A DNA stretch of 64,000 nt, from positions 652,070 to 716,069 of the forward strand of contig MNCI01013751.1 of assembly GCA_015680685.1 (NCBI GenBank), given 5' to 3'. Each line of letters begins with the position of its first letter. Positions within the stretch are counted from its first letter, which is position 1. The notes under the pieces were generated by a model. It saw only the letters and a program-made list of their open reading frames with translations, did not search any database and was not told the origin of the DNA. Positions 11,176 through 20,830 of this stretch are shown piece by piece. Source of the DNA: Gnetum montanum (taxonomy: Eukaryota; Streptophyta; Gnetopsida; Gnetales; Gnetaceae). The translations under genes were made by a program, and so were the position numbers.

Positions 11176-11909
11176 TATTTGGTACACTAGTTAACTTCTT
11201 TCCCTTAACATTTTTGAAATCCACTCTATTTTGTTCATTTCCATCTTGACATCCATTTCATCGACATTATAGTTGTCTCTTTTTCTCCATCTTTCTTGTT
11301 CTTTATTCTTTCTCCATTCAATCGCTATCAGAGGTTTGCTCTTAGTCATGGGGGTCCTAACCCAATTTTTTTCAATTTTCTCCTAGCCCCTACACCTTCA
11401 ATAGTCACCACTATTATATCTCCAGACCTGTATTAGCCATACCACAACTCAGCCAATGGACCTTTCACCGAAGAAAGGTATCAATTGCATTATGATTCAT
11501 TTACCCTTGCTAATGAAAGACTGTGTTGTGTGTGCAGATGACAATCATGCAACAACGAATTGGATCTGGAGGGAACACTTGGAATGGATCGGTGCTGAAG
11601 CAGCTATGCAAGGAAGGAGCTGGATGGTGCACTTATGGATAGACAACAAAAGGCACAATATTGGCATTAGAAGCAGCAGACTTCTTCTCTCTTTTCTCTT
11701 CTCTCTTAGCTACCAAATATGGCCTGATGTCAAATGTATAAGGTGTTCACTCTTGTTGTCATGAACACCAGTGTTGTCATGTTTTGTAATGATGATCCGT
11801 TCACATATCGTCCCATTCACCATTAGTTCCATTCAAGTCAATAATCCCATACCTTCGCAATATTTTTGTAAGGAACTCGAGGATGAGTTTTTATTCAGTC
11901 ATGGGTGTA
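11176..11909 (+). other. Non-coding 3' region ending in the PPT
   Basis: A PPT-like motif CTTAGTCATGGGGGTCC lies at 11341-11357. At the matching place in the element at 19725 a similar motif precedes the extra ORF, but here that ORF is absent. The region ends with GAGGATGAGTTTTTATTC and the PPT TTCAGTCATGGGTGTA (11894-11909) immediately before the LTR. Small ORFs such as 11456-11764 are unrecognised. Confidence 0.55.
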
Positions 11910-12722
11910 TGATGGGATGTGATATTGCATGGGCCATGATATCGCGTACACAATGTATCGTACGCGATATCGCATCTTCTCTCATGATATCGTGTACGCG
12001 ATATCGCGTCGCACCGCCAAATCTATAAATAAGAGGTGGCTCTCCCTTGTTTCTCCATCTAGATTTAGACCTTAGCCAAACTCTTGCAGTTTTTCCATTT
12101 CAGAGTTAGAGTAATTTCCATGTGCCCACAGTAGGAGTCCCAAAGTGAACAGATCTTTATTCGAGCAAATATTGTACCTGAGCACAAGTGTGTGTATGGA
12201 AATAAAGATGAAATTTTTGGATAAACCTTGCAGTGCATGGACTAAGCTAAATAGGACTTTAATTATTGTTAATGTTTAAATGCTTTATTAGTTAATTAAA
12301 TCTCTCTCAACCCTTCTCTCATAGTTAAGTGCATTCAGTACGACTGCTTCAAGCACTTTTGTTACACTTGGTAATCCCAGTAATGAATAGCGTTTGGTAA
12401 TCCCAGAAGGTTGCATTGGTTCAGGGTGTGAACGGCAAGTGGGAACAGATATTGATGCTAGGCATTAGAACTTAGTTAGTTAAAGTTAGTTATTTAGTCT
12501 CTTCACCCTTTACCTCATTAGCATAGGAGATAAAACATAAAAGATATAAAAATCATATACCTTAGACTTGCTTAACCATACAACCATGACAAATACAAGT
12601 AAGTCTGGGAAGACAACAAAAAATTAACCTTAAGTGTTCCATAAGGCATGTAGGCACTTCGTCTGTAGAGTTCGACCAGATCGTGCGTGTGGTTGAGTGT
12701 AGGGGTACCTCGCCACTCATCA
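11910..12722 (+). repeat. 3' LTR of plus-strand Athila-type element
   Basis: Starts TGATGGGATGTG just after a PPT and ends CCACTCATCA, giving TGATG...CATCA ends; 813 bp. The U3 (11920-12010) is packed with GATATC- and CGCGATATCGCG-type palindromes and is followed by a TATAAAT box at 12024-12030. Downstream words such as CTTTATTCGAGC, AATAAAGATGA and GGGGTACCT are shared with the LTR at 19725. The 3' flank is ATAAG; I did not find the matching 5' duplication. Confidence 0.85.
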
Positions 12723-13200
12723 ATAAGAATATCATAACTGCAAAATATATTATCAATTGACAATGAAGAATAAGGAGATAATTTATTAATTAACTAGTTT
12801 ATTTTAAAGGAGACTTGGCCATTACACAAAGGAGTACCTTTAGGCATGAGTAACACATCTTTCTAGCCTCGTAACTAATGTGAGTCTAACAAACCTTAAA
12901 ATTCTTGAGAAGTCACTTACCTTCAAACATGGGTAACATGTCTTTCAAGTGAAACCCCTAGAAATTTTTATTATGTAATTACTACATCAACCTTATCAAA
13001 GAACTACCTTTAGGCGTGGGTAACATGTCTTTCTAGTGACATGGTGAGGCAACACTTATTTTAGAACATGCTTTCATTTTGCAGTAGAAAACAAGTAAAT
13101 AATATAACATAATAGCATAGTAAGATTCATGGTAGTAGCTTTAGAGAATCCACAAATCCCTTTGATATCACATCCTTTTCATTTCCACTTGGTTCTTCAC
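12723..13200. repeat. Three degenerate copies of an 85-bp repeat
   Basis: The phrase TAGGCATGAGTAACACATCT at 12841 recurs in altered form near 12923 and 13011, each preceded by TACCTT and followed by TTTCWAG. Spacing is about 82 and 88 bp. The rest of the stretch has no recognised feature. Confidence 0.6.
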
Positions 13201-13397
13201 CTTTCCATCTAGGCATAATGATTACAAATTTATTTTAGTTTTATTATAGGGGTTTTGGAACTTGAAATAAGTGAAACATATGTATACCTCAAGATATATA
13301 GTCCAATTAGAACTTTATATATCTTAGCCACTAGAATTGAACCCATGACATGGAGCTTCTAAATCAAGTGTCTTACCATTAGGCTAACACCTCATTG
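13200..13397 (-). mobile_element. tRNA-headed SINE, minus strand
   Basis: Read on the minus strand, the head has an A-box-like TTAGCCTAATGGTAAGA (13371-13387) and a B-box-like GGGTTCAATTCT (13333-13344) at tRNA spacing, after AATGAGGTG. A related head on the minus strand lies at about 51950-52013. The body (13200-13330) is AT-rich. The 3' end was not determined. Confidence 0.6.
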
Positions 13398-13414
13398 TTA
13401 ACCTAATGGTAAGA
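13371..13414. repeat. Inverted duplication of the SINE A-box
   Basis: 13371-13387 and 13398-13414 form a 17-bp inverted repeat with one mismatch. The second arm is a second, inverted copy of the SINE A-box. This suggests a fold-back or two SINE heads joined head to head. Confidence 0.6.
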
Positions 13415-13899
13415 ATATCTTATTGTTGGAAATGAGTGGATGGATGATGTGGTCTCATTGTATATACAATTAGTTCTTTAATGATTTGGTAACATAGAGT
13501 GAAATTCCTGTTGTTTCAACTACATCTTGCTTTTACTTGATACTTTATTAAGAAAATCAATAAAAATATGTACATCAAAAATGGTAAAATTGTAAAAGAA
13601 TCAAAGATATTTAAGATTAAGAAAACATATAAATAATTTGAAATATATTGACAAATAAAGATAAGAAATTGTGAAAAATATTAAAGAATAGTAAAGATAT
13701 TAAAAAGTGAACAAACTATCAAAAATTCAGAAAAATAATAAGAAAAATATAAAAAGGTTGATTGGTGCCTAAGAATAAGAGATGATACCCATGACTATTT
13801 TTGAAGATAGAAACTCAAAAGATCAAACGTGAAATAATCGGGTTGGAACACATGGTAGAATCCCTTGATGATAGAATGCCATGGAATGGTATGACCCAT

Positions 13900-14963
13900 T
13901 GAATGTTGACACGGATTAGTTTTTATGGGTTATTTGGGTGATAGATTTGCATGGTGCTTGATTGGCATGTAAGATGGACCACATGGGGTCCTTCCCATAA
14001 AGTTTGAAACTTAGTCTTTTGGGTAACATGATTCAGGTTATAGCAAAGGACTTATCTCTAAGTCTAATAGAACTTGTCTAGTCATAGCATCATGTTGATG
14101 CTTGGATTATTCCTTATGAATCTCATTACTCATTTGGATTACTAATTTATTTTTGTCTAATAAATTAAGATTCATGAATCAGTCTTTTTGGGCTAGGTTT
14201 TCGTCTCAGTCAAGTACACAAGTTATTGTTAAAGTAAGTATTTTTTCTTAAATTGGTAAAGTAGTTAATTTACTATAAATGAGTTCATATGAATAATACC
14301 CTATCAGAAGTTTTTAGGTTGATTGGTATGCTCATAAAGCATCATTAAGTTTAGTGCTCCAGTCCTTCTTATATTTACTAATATCTCTAGTTAATATTAG
14401 TGTAATTTCTCTGTTAGTTACTTCAGCTTGATCATTTTCCTAGGGATGATAATTTGCAATTTACCTCAAGATGTTGCATTAACTTCTTAAATGTAGCCCT
14501 AGTAAAATGAGTTTTGTTGTTTGAGATTAACACTCTTGGTACTCCAAAAGTATTCACCACATGTTGAAATAATTTTGTAGCTATTGTGGCTATGCAATCT
14601 TTGACTATAACAGCTTCTACTTAGTGTAATAATCAACAATCATAATAATATAGGACTTTTTATTTAACATCAATGTGATAGGCCTCATAAAATCAATTTC
14701 TCAAATATCAAATGGTTCTAATAATTGTATTCATTGTTGTTACCTTTCATTTTTGGCTATTAGTCCTCCATCCTTCTAATATCTTTCCCAATATTATGAA
14801 AACTAGTGTGCATTCCTAAATATGGTAGGCTAGAAGTAACCTCCCATTAGAAGTTTTAGTGTTGTTTTCCTTTGTGCATAATGACTACCAAATGGTCCTT
14901 TATGTGTATCTTGCAAAACTCTTTGTTGATTTTCCTCGAGAACACACCATTAGATTAGGCCAT
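13900..14963 (-). pseudogene. Athila-type integrase relic (5' part cut by solo LTR)
   Basis: On the minus strand, moving left from 14963, I read an HHCC-type region (QDTHKGPFGSHYAQRKT, then LLMGGYF), then catalytic core text (GVPRVLISNNKTHFTRA, in which the second acidic residue of the usual ISDNG is Asn). Next comes KKDWSTKLNDALWAYQSTYK, then IGYYSYELIYSK, the Athila-lineage pattern ahead of the C-terminal domain. Many stops interrupt it. The LTR at 14964 was inserted near the N-terminal end. No RT was recognised upstream, beyond 15852. Confidence 0.75.
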
Positions 14964-15846
14964 TGATAAATCATGTTTTTTGTAGGCTAAGATATCAGAT
15001 ACTCAATATCTTAGCCTTGATATCAGGGCACAAGCTATGACATCAAATATCTGATATCATGGGATGCATGCCTACCTATAAATACAACACTTGAATACAC
15101 AAATCAAAAGAAGTTTCATTCCATCCTTAGGTAGACTCTTGCAGTTTGTTTTTGTAGTTTTAGCAATACAGAAAATGCATAGAGTGTGGTGTTGAGCAGT
15201 TGTATGAAATCTTTCTTCGAGTGAAGTGTACTTGGGCACAGTTCATGAATAGAAGTAAAGATCGAGATTGCATTTCATCATTGTAGAATCCACTTAGTTT
15301 TGCTATTTTAATTAGCATAGTTTTTATTGTTTTCTTAGTTTAATCATTTACATTTCCAAGTAATTTACTTTATTTGTTCATTAGTAAAGTGGAATGAGTA
15401 CAAATGGTTTTGAGCATTTAAGTGTAATCGTTCAGTAATCCTAGTAGTGTTATTGCTTGGTTTGCCTAGAAGCATAATGCATGGTAACCCATTAATGGTT
15501 ACATGAGCCCAAGGTGTGTATGGTAAGCTAGGACCAAATGCTCATTGCTCTAGGCTAGAATAGATTTACATTACCATCATTACTTAGACATAGGACTAAA
15601 TTTCATTCCCAATTATGGTTATTACTAGGAGTAATCAGGGCCTAACAACATCAATTATCATATGCCTCACTTTGGACTAAACCATACGTGACAAAGCTAG
15701 CACTAGTCCAAGTGGGAAGACAATGTTAGCGATCAATGCTTAATGATCTAGATGCCACAACTAGTCCCATCACAGAATTTAATCGGATTGCACGTGAACG
15801 CTTGTAATTCGTATGGCTAGGCATAGGGGGTACCTATCACTCATCA
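14964..15846 (+). repeat. Solo LTR, Athila-type
   Basis: Starts TGATAAATC and ends CACTCATCA; 883 bp. It is flanked by GCCAT (14959-14963) and GCCGT (15847-15851), a 5-bp duplication differing by one CpG transition. A TATAAAT box lies at 15077-15083. The U3 holds several GATATC palindromes. No PBS follows and no PPT precedes it. This is the expected product of LTR-LTR recombination. Confidence 0.85.
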
Positions 15847-15851
15847 GCCGT

Positions 15852-18245
15852 ATGCACAAATCTTGTTGCTCTAACCAAAACATAGGTTACATTGCAATGG
15901 TTTCAAACAACATTATATATGACATCTAGGACTTGAGATTGACTGATTAGCCCAAAGAAAATAGTTCTTTTAAGGGCCCTCAAATCCTTTTTGATAATGT
16001 TGGAGATTGATGGGTGGTTGTGAAAGAAAATTTAGCATATGGTTATTTTTAAAGAATGCTTTTGAAAGTTAATTTTATAATGTCACAATGTTAACAAAAT
16101 GGAGATCAAAATTAAGCAAGAAAATAAAGTTTTGGTTGATACATAAATTAAAAAAAAATATCAAAAATTTCTTAAACATTCCAAAAGCAAGATGAAAATA
16201 TATTAAATTAAGAAAAATTATTTTTCATGTTTTTGATTGGACAATGAGATGTTACTTTAGTAGTAAGCCTTTTGATTTTAAAACTTTGAACTACACCAAC
16301 ACTAATATTAAAACTAACACATCTTATAAAAGGAATGGTTCAAACATACAAATGTTTTTAAATTTTGGACTTATTAAACCGCCCCGCATACAACCATATG
16401 TTGTCAATTTCCAGCTGTGCTTTCCAATGAAAGAGGAAAGAAATGCATGCTAATGTGCTTTTTGTGATGGTAATTAGCAGTGAAATAGTCGTTTTTAATT
16501 ATAGCTGTGAAATAGTCAGCATCACAGAAACCCACTAACAACTCTTTTCATCTCCAGCTTTCCCGCCGATGTGAAGCCCCGCGAGATTTACAATCCTTTT
16601 TTTAGCTGAAGACCAGGCTTTGAATCCTACCAGCTCAGGCCTAACGCCCACGGCTCACAAGTGAATCTCAATTTTTTTAATTCCTTTTAATCTCTTGATT
16701 TTTTTATTTTCAGAACAGTTTGTTTTTTATACTTTTTCGAATTTTATTGATCTCCTGAGAGTGTGTTGTAAATGGTTAACTGGGTAAGCTCATCCGGGAA
16801 CGGTAAGACTATTGGATAATGTTTGGAATAGTGAAAATTGATTGCATTCACTATTCATGGGTATAGCAAAGGTGTGGCTTATTAACAGACTATCTTGTAC
16901 TATCTATCAATTTGTAATAGAAAGTTGCGTTTGTGGTCTTCTTCGAGTACAAACAGGCGCTGTCAGCAAAAAATGCTCTCAATGAAAGTGGTTAATTTAA
17001 GTTGTTAAAAATTGGTTTCATTTTTTTTAACATGCTTGGGAAATGTGATTGGGCCGTATTGTTCATTATGATGAAATCCTAAGTATACATAATGAAATGA
17101 CAAGGAAATTAATGTTTACGAAGAAGCAATTTGCACTTTGTACATAATTTACGTAATAAAGAAAAGTCTATGATGCAAAGTGAAATCATGGTGCACATAA
17201 TTTTCTTTGTTTCTCTTGAATGGTTTTCTTCTGACTCCTCAAATCTTGAACTTCAACAATCCCTTGCAAAGCATTTATTGAAATTGAAAACAGAAATTTT
17301 ATGTGGTCTGTAGCATTTATTGAAACTGAAAACTCAAATTTTATTTAGTTTGTATTGGACAGTAGAAATATACTTTTTATGAGTTTTGAAAATATCATTA
17401 AGCAAATTACCAAGGATTCTTGGTAACATTTGAAACAAATCAACCAAATTTTCAACTTTAATATTCCATCTCTCTAATATGCTCCAATGTAGAATGTTGT
17501 TAGAAGATATTGTATTTATCTTTAATGCTATTTTTATTGCAAAGTTGGTATATTTGTTATTCATGAGGAATTCTGTTGCATCTACCTGTTTCAACTCTTA
17601 GATGATGAGACCCCATTCATGCTCCACTAATTGTGCGTCGAAACTGATGAGAAATAGCAGCAAATAAATAATTTGTCTTTGAATTAAGACCTTTCCTAAT
17701 ACTATTTAAATAGAAATGTTTATACTTTCCTTATAGATGGTAAACAATAACTTGAATCTGGACTTGATGGTTGCTAAATTGCAAATTTGCAAGAAAGAAA
17801 AAAAGTATTTTCTAAAAACAAAGAAAGTAGCAAACTAGCATTCCCAAATAATTTGCTTATGTAAATGTTTTACGATCTAATGACTAGTTGATAAATTTTT
17901 TTAAAATGCACATGTACAAGATATTACTAACCAAGGCTTCTCTGCCCCCTCCTGTGTTTATGAACCAACATAGTCATTGTCATGTCCTTAGCGAAGTTAG
18001 CTTCTCTGCTCTGAAATGTGATGATGTACCTAGCCATGTCAGCTGCTACACTTTGAAATGTGTCATCAAGGACCAGGAGTAGCTTGTTATTTTGCATATT
18101 TCATTGCTTATGTATGATGTACATTGAATACACTCTTTTACTTGGGCCATGTATTTGAAATAAGTTTCTATAAAGTGGCTTCATCTTGTGGTTATTTTTC
18201 TAAAATGTCTCTTCTTCATCTTATGACAACTATTTTATGAATTCC
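15852..18245. other. Mostly unassigned DNA
   Basis: The first 100 bp or so may continue the interrupted integrase relic. A more GC-rich, CpG-containing patch lies at about 16550-16680. ORFs at 16244-16453, 17131-17313, 17334-17594 (minus) and 17888-18082 show no domain I recognise. No transposon ends were found. Confidence 0.4.
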
Positions 18246-18331
18246 GGATGTGACTTTTGATCCTAAGACTGGTGCAACACTCCATGTTAAGTTTGCAAGA
18301 AAGAATTCTTGTAATAAAAGATTAGGACTTG
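18246..18331 (+). pseudogene. Possible exon of an RRM-type RNA-binding protein
   Basis: One frame reads DVTFDPKTGATLHVKFARKN followed by SCNKRLGL, and ends at a consensus donor G|GTAAGT near 18331. The pattern (FD..tG..LHv.fAr.NS..KR) resembles the end of an RNA recognition motif and its basic tail in plant RBPs. I see no clear acceptor upstream and no further exons nearby. It could be a captured or orphan exon, or one exon of a gene with very long introns. The assignment rests on a short match. Confidence 0.35.
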
Positions 18332-18384
18332 GTAAGTGCTATCTGGAGAGCCTATACTATTTTGTTTGAAGAACTACATATTTA

Positions 18385-19060
18385 TTGGATGTTACATTTG
18401 GCAAATGTAATGAGGTGAGGGGATAATCTTAGTTTTGCAAGTAGTCACTAATATGGACATAATAATACAAATTTTAGACACAAGCTTTTTTGGGAATGAT
18501 GAAAATTAAACCTATTTCCTAAGGTTTCTACTTAGACTTTGGGAAATGGAACAAATAACATATAATGCAGTTTGAATTTTCACAATTAGCAACATCACCA
18601 TCATCATATTATCCTTATTCCATTTACAAGGATTGACTATATGAATTATTTTCTGTCATTCATTTCTATTAAGAGCCAAATAAACATCAATACCCAAATT
18701 TGGATGTCTTTCTTTATGTTCACAAAGCATGTATATTTAGCACTACATATCTATAGGATAGTACATTTGGCAAATGTAATGATGGGATAATGTTAGTTTT
18801 TCAAGTAATGACAAATATGGACATGATAATATAGATTTTAGATAGATTTTTTTATCATAAAGATTAAATCTATTTCCCAAGGTTTCTACATAGATTTTGG
18901 GAGATGAAATAAATAGAATATAATGCAGTTTGAATGTTTAGGATTAGCATCATTATCATCATCATCCTAGCCTCATTCCAACTATAGGGGGTCAACTATA
19001 TAAATTCTTTTCTACCATTCACTTCTATTAAGAGAAAAAAAAGCATCAATACCCAAATCT
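18385..19060. repeat. 369-bp tandem duplication including a LINE 3' end
   Basis: ACATTTGGCAAATGTAATGA occurs at 18394 and 18763. The text after each stays parallel (ATATGGACAT, ATAATGCAGTTTGAAT) through a CATCATCAT tract and the LINE 3' end motif (CCATTTACAAGGATTGACTA and CAACTATAGGGGGTCAACTA). The duplication therefore includes flanking DNA plus the LINE tail. Confidence 0.75.
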
Positions 19061-19724
19061 TAGGTTTATAGTTTTGTTGTTTCTCCTTAACTTTAATAAA
19101 GTAACCTCTTCTACTAGGTGCATTCTTGGTCTTTTTAGCACATGGCTAAACTATCTGTGATGAATTTCCTTAATTTTCTCTTTTATGGATGCTACTCCCA
19201 AGCTTCCCTTATTAAGAGAGTTGTTGATTTAGTCTTTCCTTGTCACACATAACATCCACCTTATCATACACATCTTTGCTACATGTACATGCCGAGCTGA
19301 ATGTTTTTCTATATGCTAACATTTTGCAACATAAAGGATTACAAGTCTAATAGTAGTTCTTTAAAACTTTCTCTTCAAGCTAGCAAGGATTCTTTTATCA
19401 TAAAGCATACTACTAGCTTCTTGAAATTTCATCCATCTTACTTTAGTTTTCTTTGTCACAATACTATTAATCTCACCATTCATTTGAACAAGTGACCAGA
19501 AGCATTCAAATTGCTTATATTGAATAACTTATTAATTTTGAATTCTAATTCATATATTCATCACTCATTTCTCCACTAGAAAAGTGCTTCATGTATTCCA
19601 TTTTTCTTTTACTAGTCTACAACCCTTTTGATTATAGGATTTTTCTCCAAGTCTTCATTTTTCATAGTCAAGACTTAAGACTTATCCATCAAAACAATAT
19701 CATCAACAAATATCATGTACCAAG
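18949..19724 (-). pseudogene. RTE-like LINE, C-terminal RT part and 3' end
   Basis: On the minus strand the sequence enters at 19724 as YMIFVDDIVLMDKS, the catalytic DD box of a LINE reverse transcriptase. It ends near 18950 with the typical plant RTE tail (a TAGTTGG-like word and GATGATGATGATAATGATG). In between, decayed text such as GSLGVASIKEKIKE and FSHVLKRP matches the usual C-terminus (GVAPIEDK...WFGHVQRRP). The N-terminal part of the same copy lies beyond the inserted element, from 42616 rightward: the two sides join within the RT core across the CCAAG duplication. Confidence 0.8.
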
Positions 19725-20643
19725 TCATGAAGTGTCAATGGTTGTTGCGTCTACTAGGCCGCATATACGGGACCCCATATACCTGGTCGCATCGACGTAG
19801 CCCAGTATACGCGGGCCTGTCAACGCATCCTTCCATGTGTCGATGTGGCCCCATTTACGCAGCACCTTTTTCCGGCCTATAAATGAGAGGGCTTCTGCCT
19901 CTTTTAGGTACCTTTTAATCAATTGTAGTGAAGCTCTTGTAGTTTGTTCCTGCGAGAGTTAGAATATTTTCCAAGTGCCCATAGTAGGTGTAAGAAAGGT
20001 GGCCGGCTCTTTATTCGAGCGTTGATGTACCTAAGCCCATTGGCGTGAACGGTAATAAAGATGAGCTTTTCAAGCAATCCTTGCAACATTTGGACTTAGT
20101 TATTTAATGCGTTTAATAGTTCAATATCTTTATGCTTTGATAGTTACTTAATTTTTCATTGTTGTTATTTCTATCGCTATCGCTTTTTCACAGTTCGTAG
20201 AAACCATAAGTACGACCATCTTGAACATAAACCCAACTCTTGGCAGCCGAGTGACGCTTAACGTCTGGTAACCCAGTAGTGGTTAGGGGATGCTTAGGAT
20301 GTGCCTGGAAGATGGGATCAGATACTTATGCTAGGAATAGTTAAGATACAGATTAGGATAATTATAGATTAGATAATATTTCATTCCTTACTTTCCGTAC
20401 CTTAATTAGATGCCAAAAGATAAAGTAAAAAGCCATAAAAATTAGTTGACTCAATCTCACTTAACCATTGCCACTAGAACATCACAAGTGAGGTTGGGAA
20501 GACAATGACAATTCTAACAAAGGATTTTGCTAGTTAAAGGTCTGGTGTATGCAAAGTGCTTATAGTCTATAGAATTCAACCAAGTCGTGTGTGAATGCCT
20601 GTGATTTGCATGGTTGGATGTAGGGGTACCTAGCCGCTCATCA
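19725..20643 (+). repeat. 5' LTR of the 22.9-kb Athila-type element
   Basis: 919 bp, ending CCGCTCATCA. TATAAAT lies at 19878-19884. The U3 carries CATATACGGGACCC, CATCGAC and CCCAGTATA words that recur before the extra ORF at 37160-37290. The differences from the 3' LTR that I noticed are mostly C/T and G/A changes plus a small indel. Confidence 0.9.
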
Positions 20644-20665
20644 TTAGCGCTATTTCTGGGGATTG
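20644..20665 (+). other. PBS, tRNA-Asp-like
   Basis: TTAGCGCTATTTCTGGGG immediately follows the 5' LTR. It is a transition-decayed form of TGGCGCCGTTGCCGGGG, the PBS usual in Athila/Tat-related plant elements and complementary to tRNA-Asp. Confidence 0.7.
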
Positions 20666-20830
20666 TTAGTTTTACATGTGCCAATTAAACTTAGCGAATT
20701 TATTATTCACGTTGTTGGAATGGACCCAGGATAGTAACATTTACGCATACCAAGCGAACTAAGAAAAAGGTAAAGTACATTGATTAAATGGATCATCTAA
20801 CATCCAACATGTCTTCTTCTCACAGGTGAG

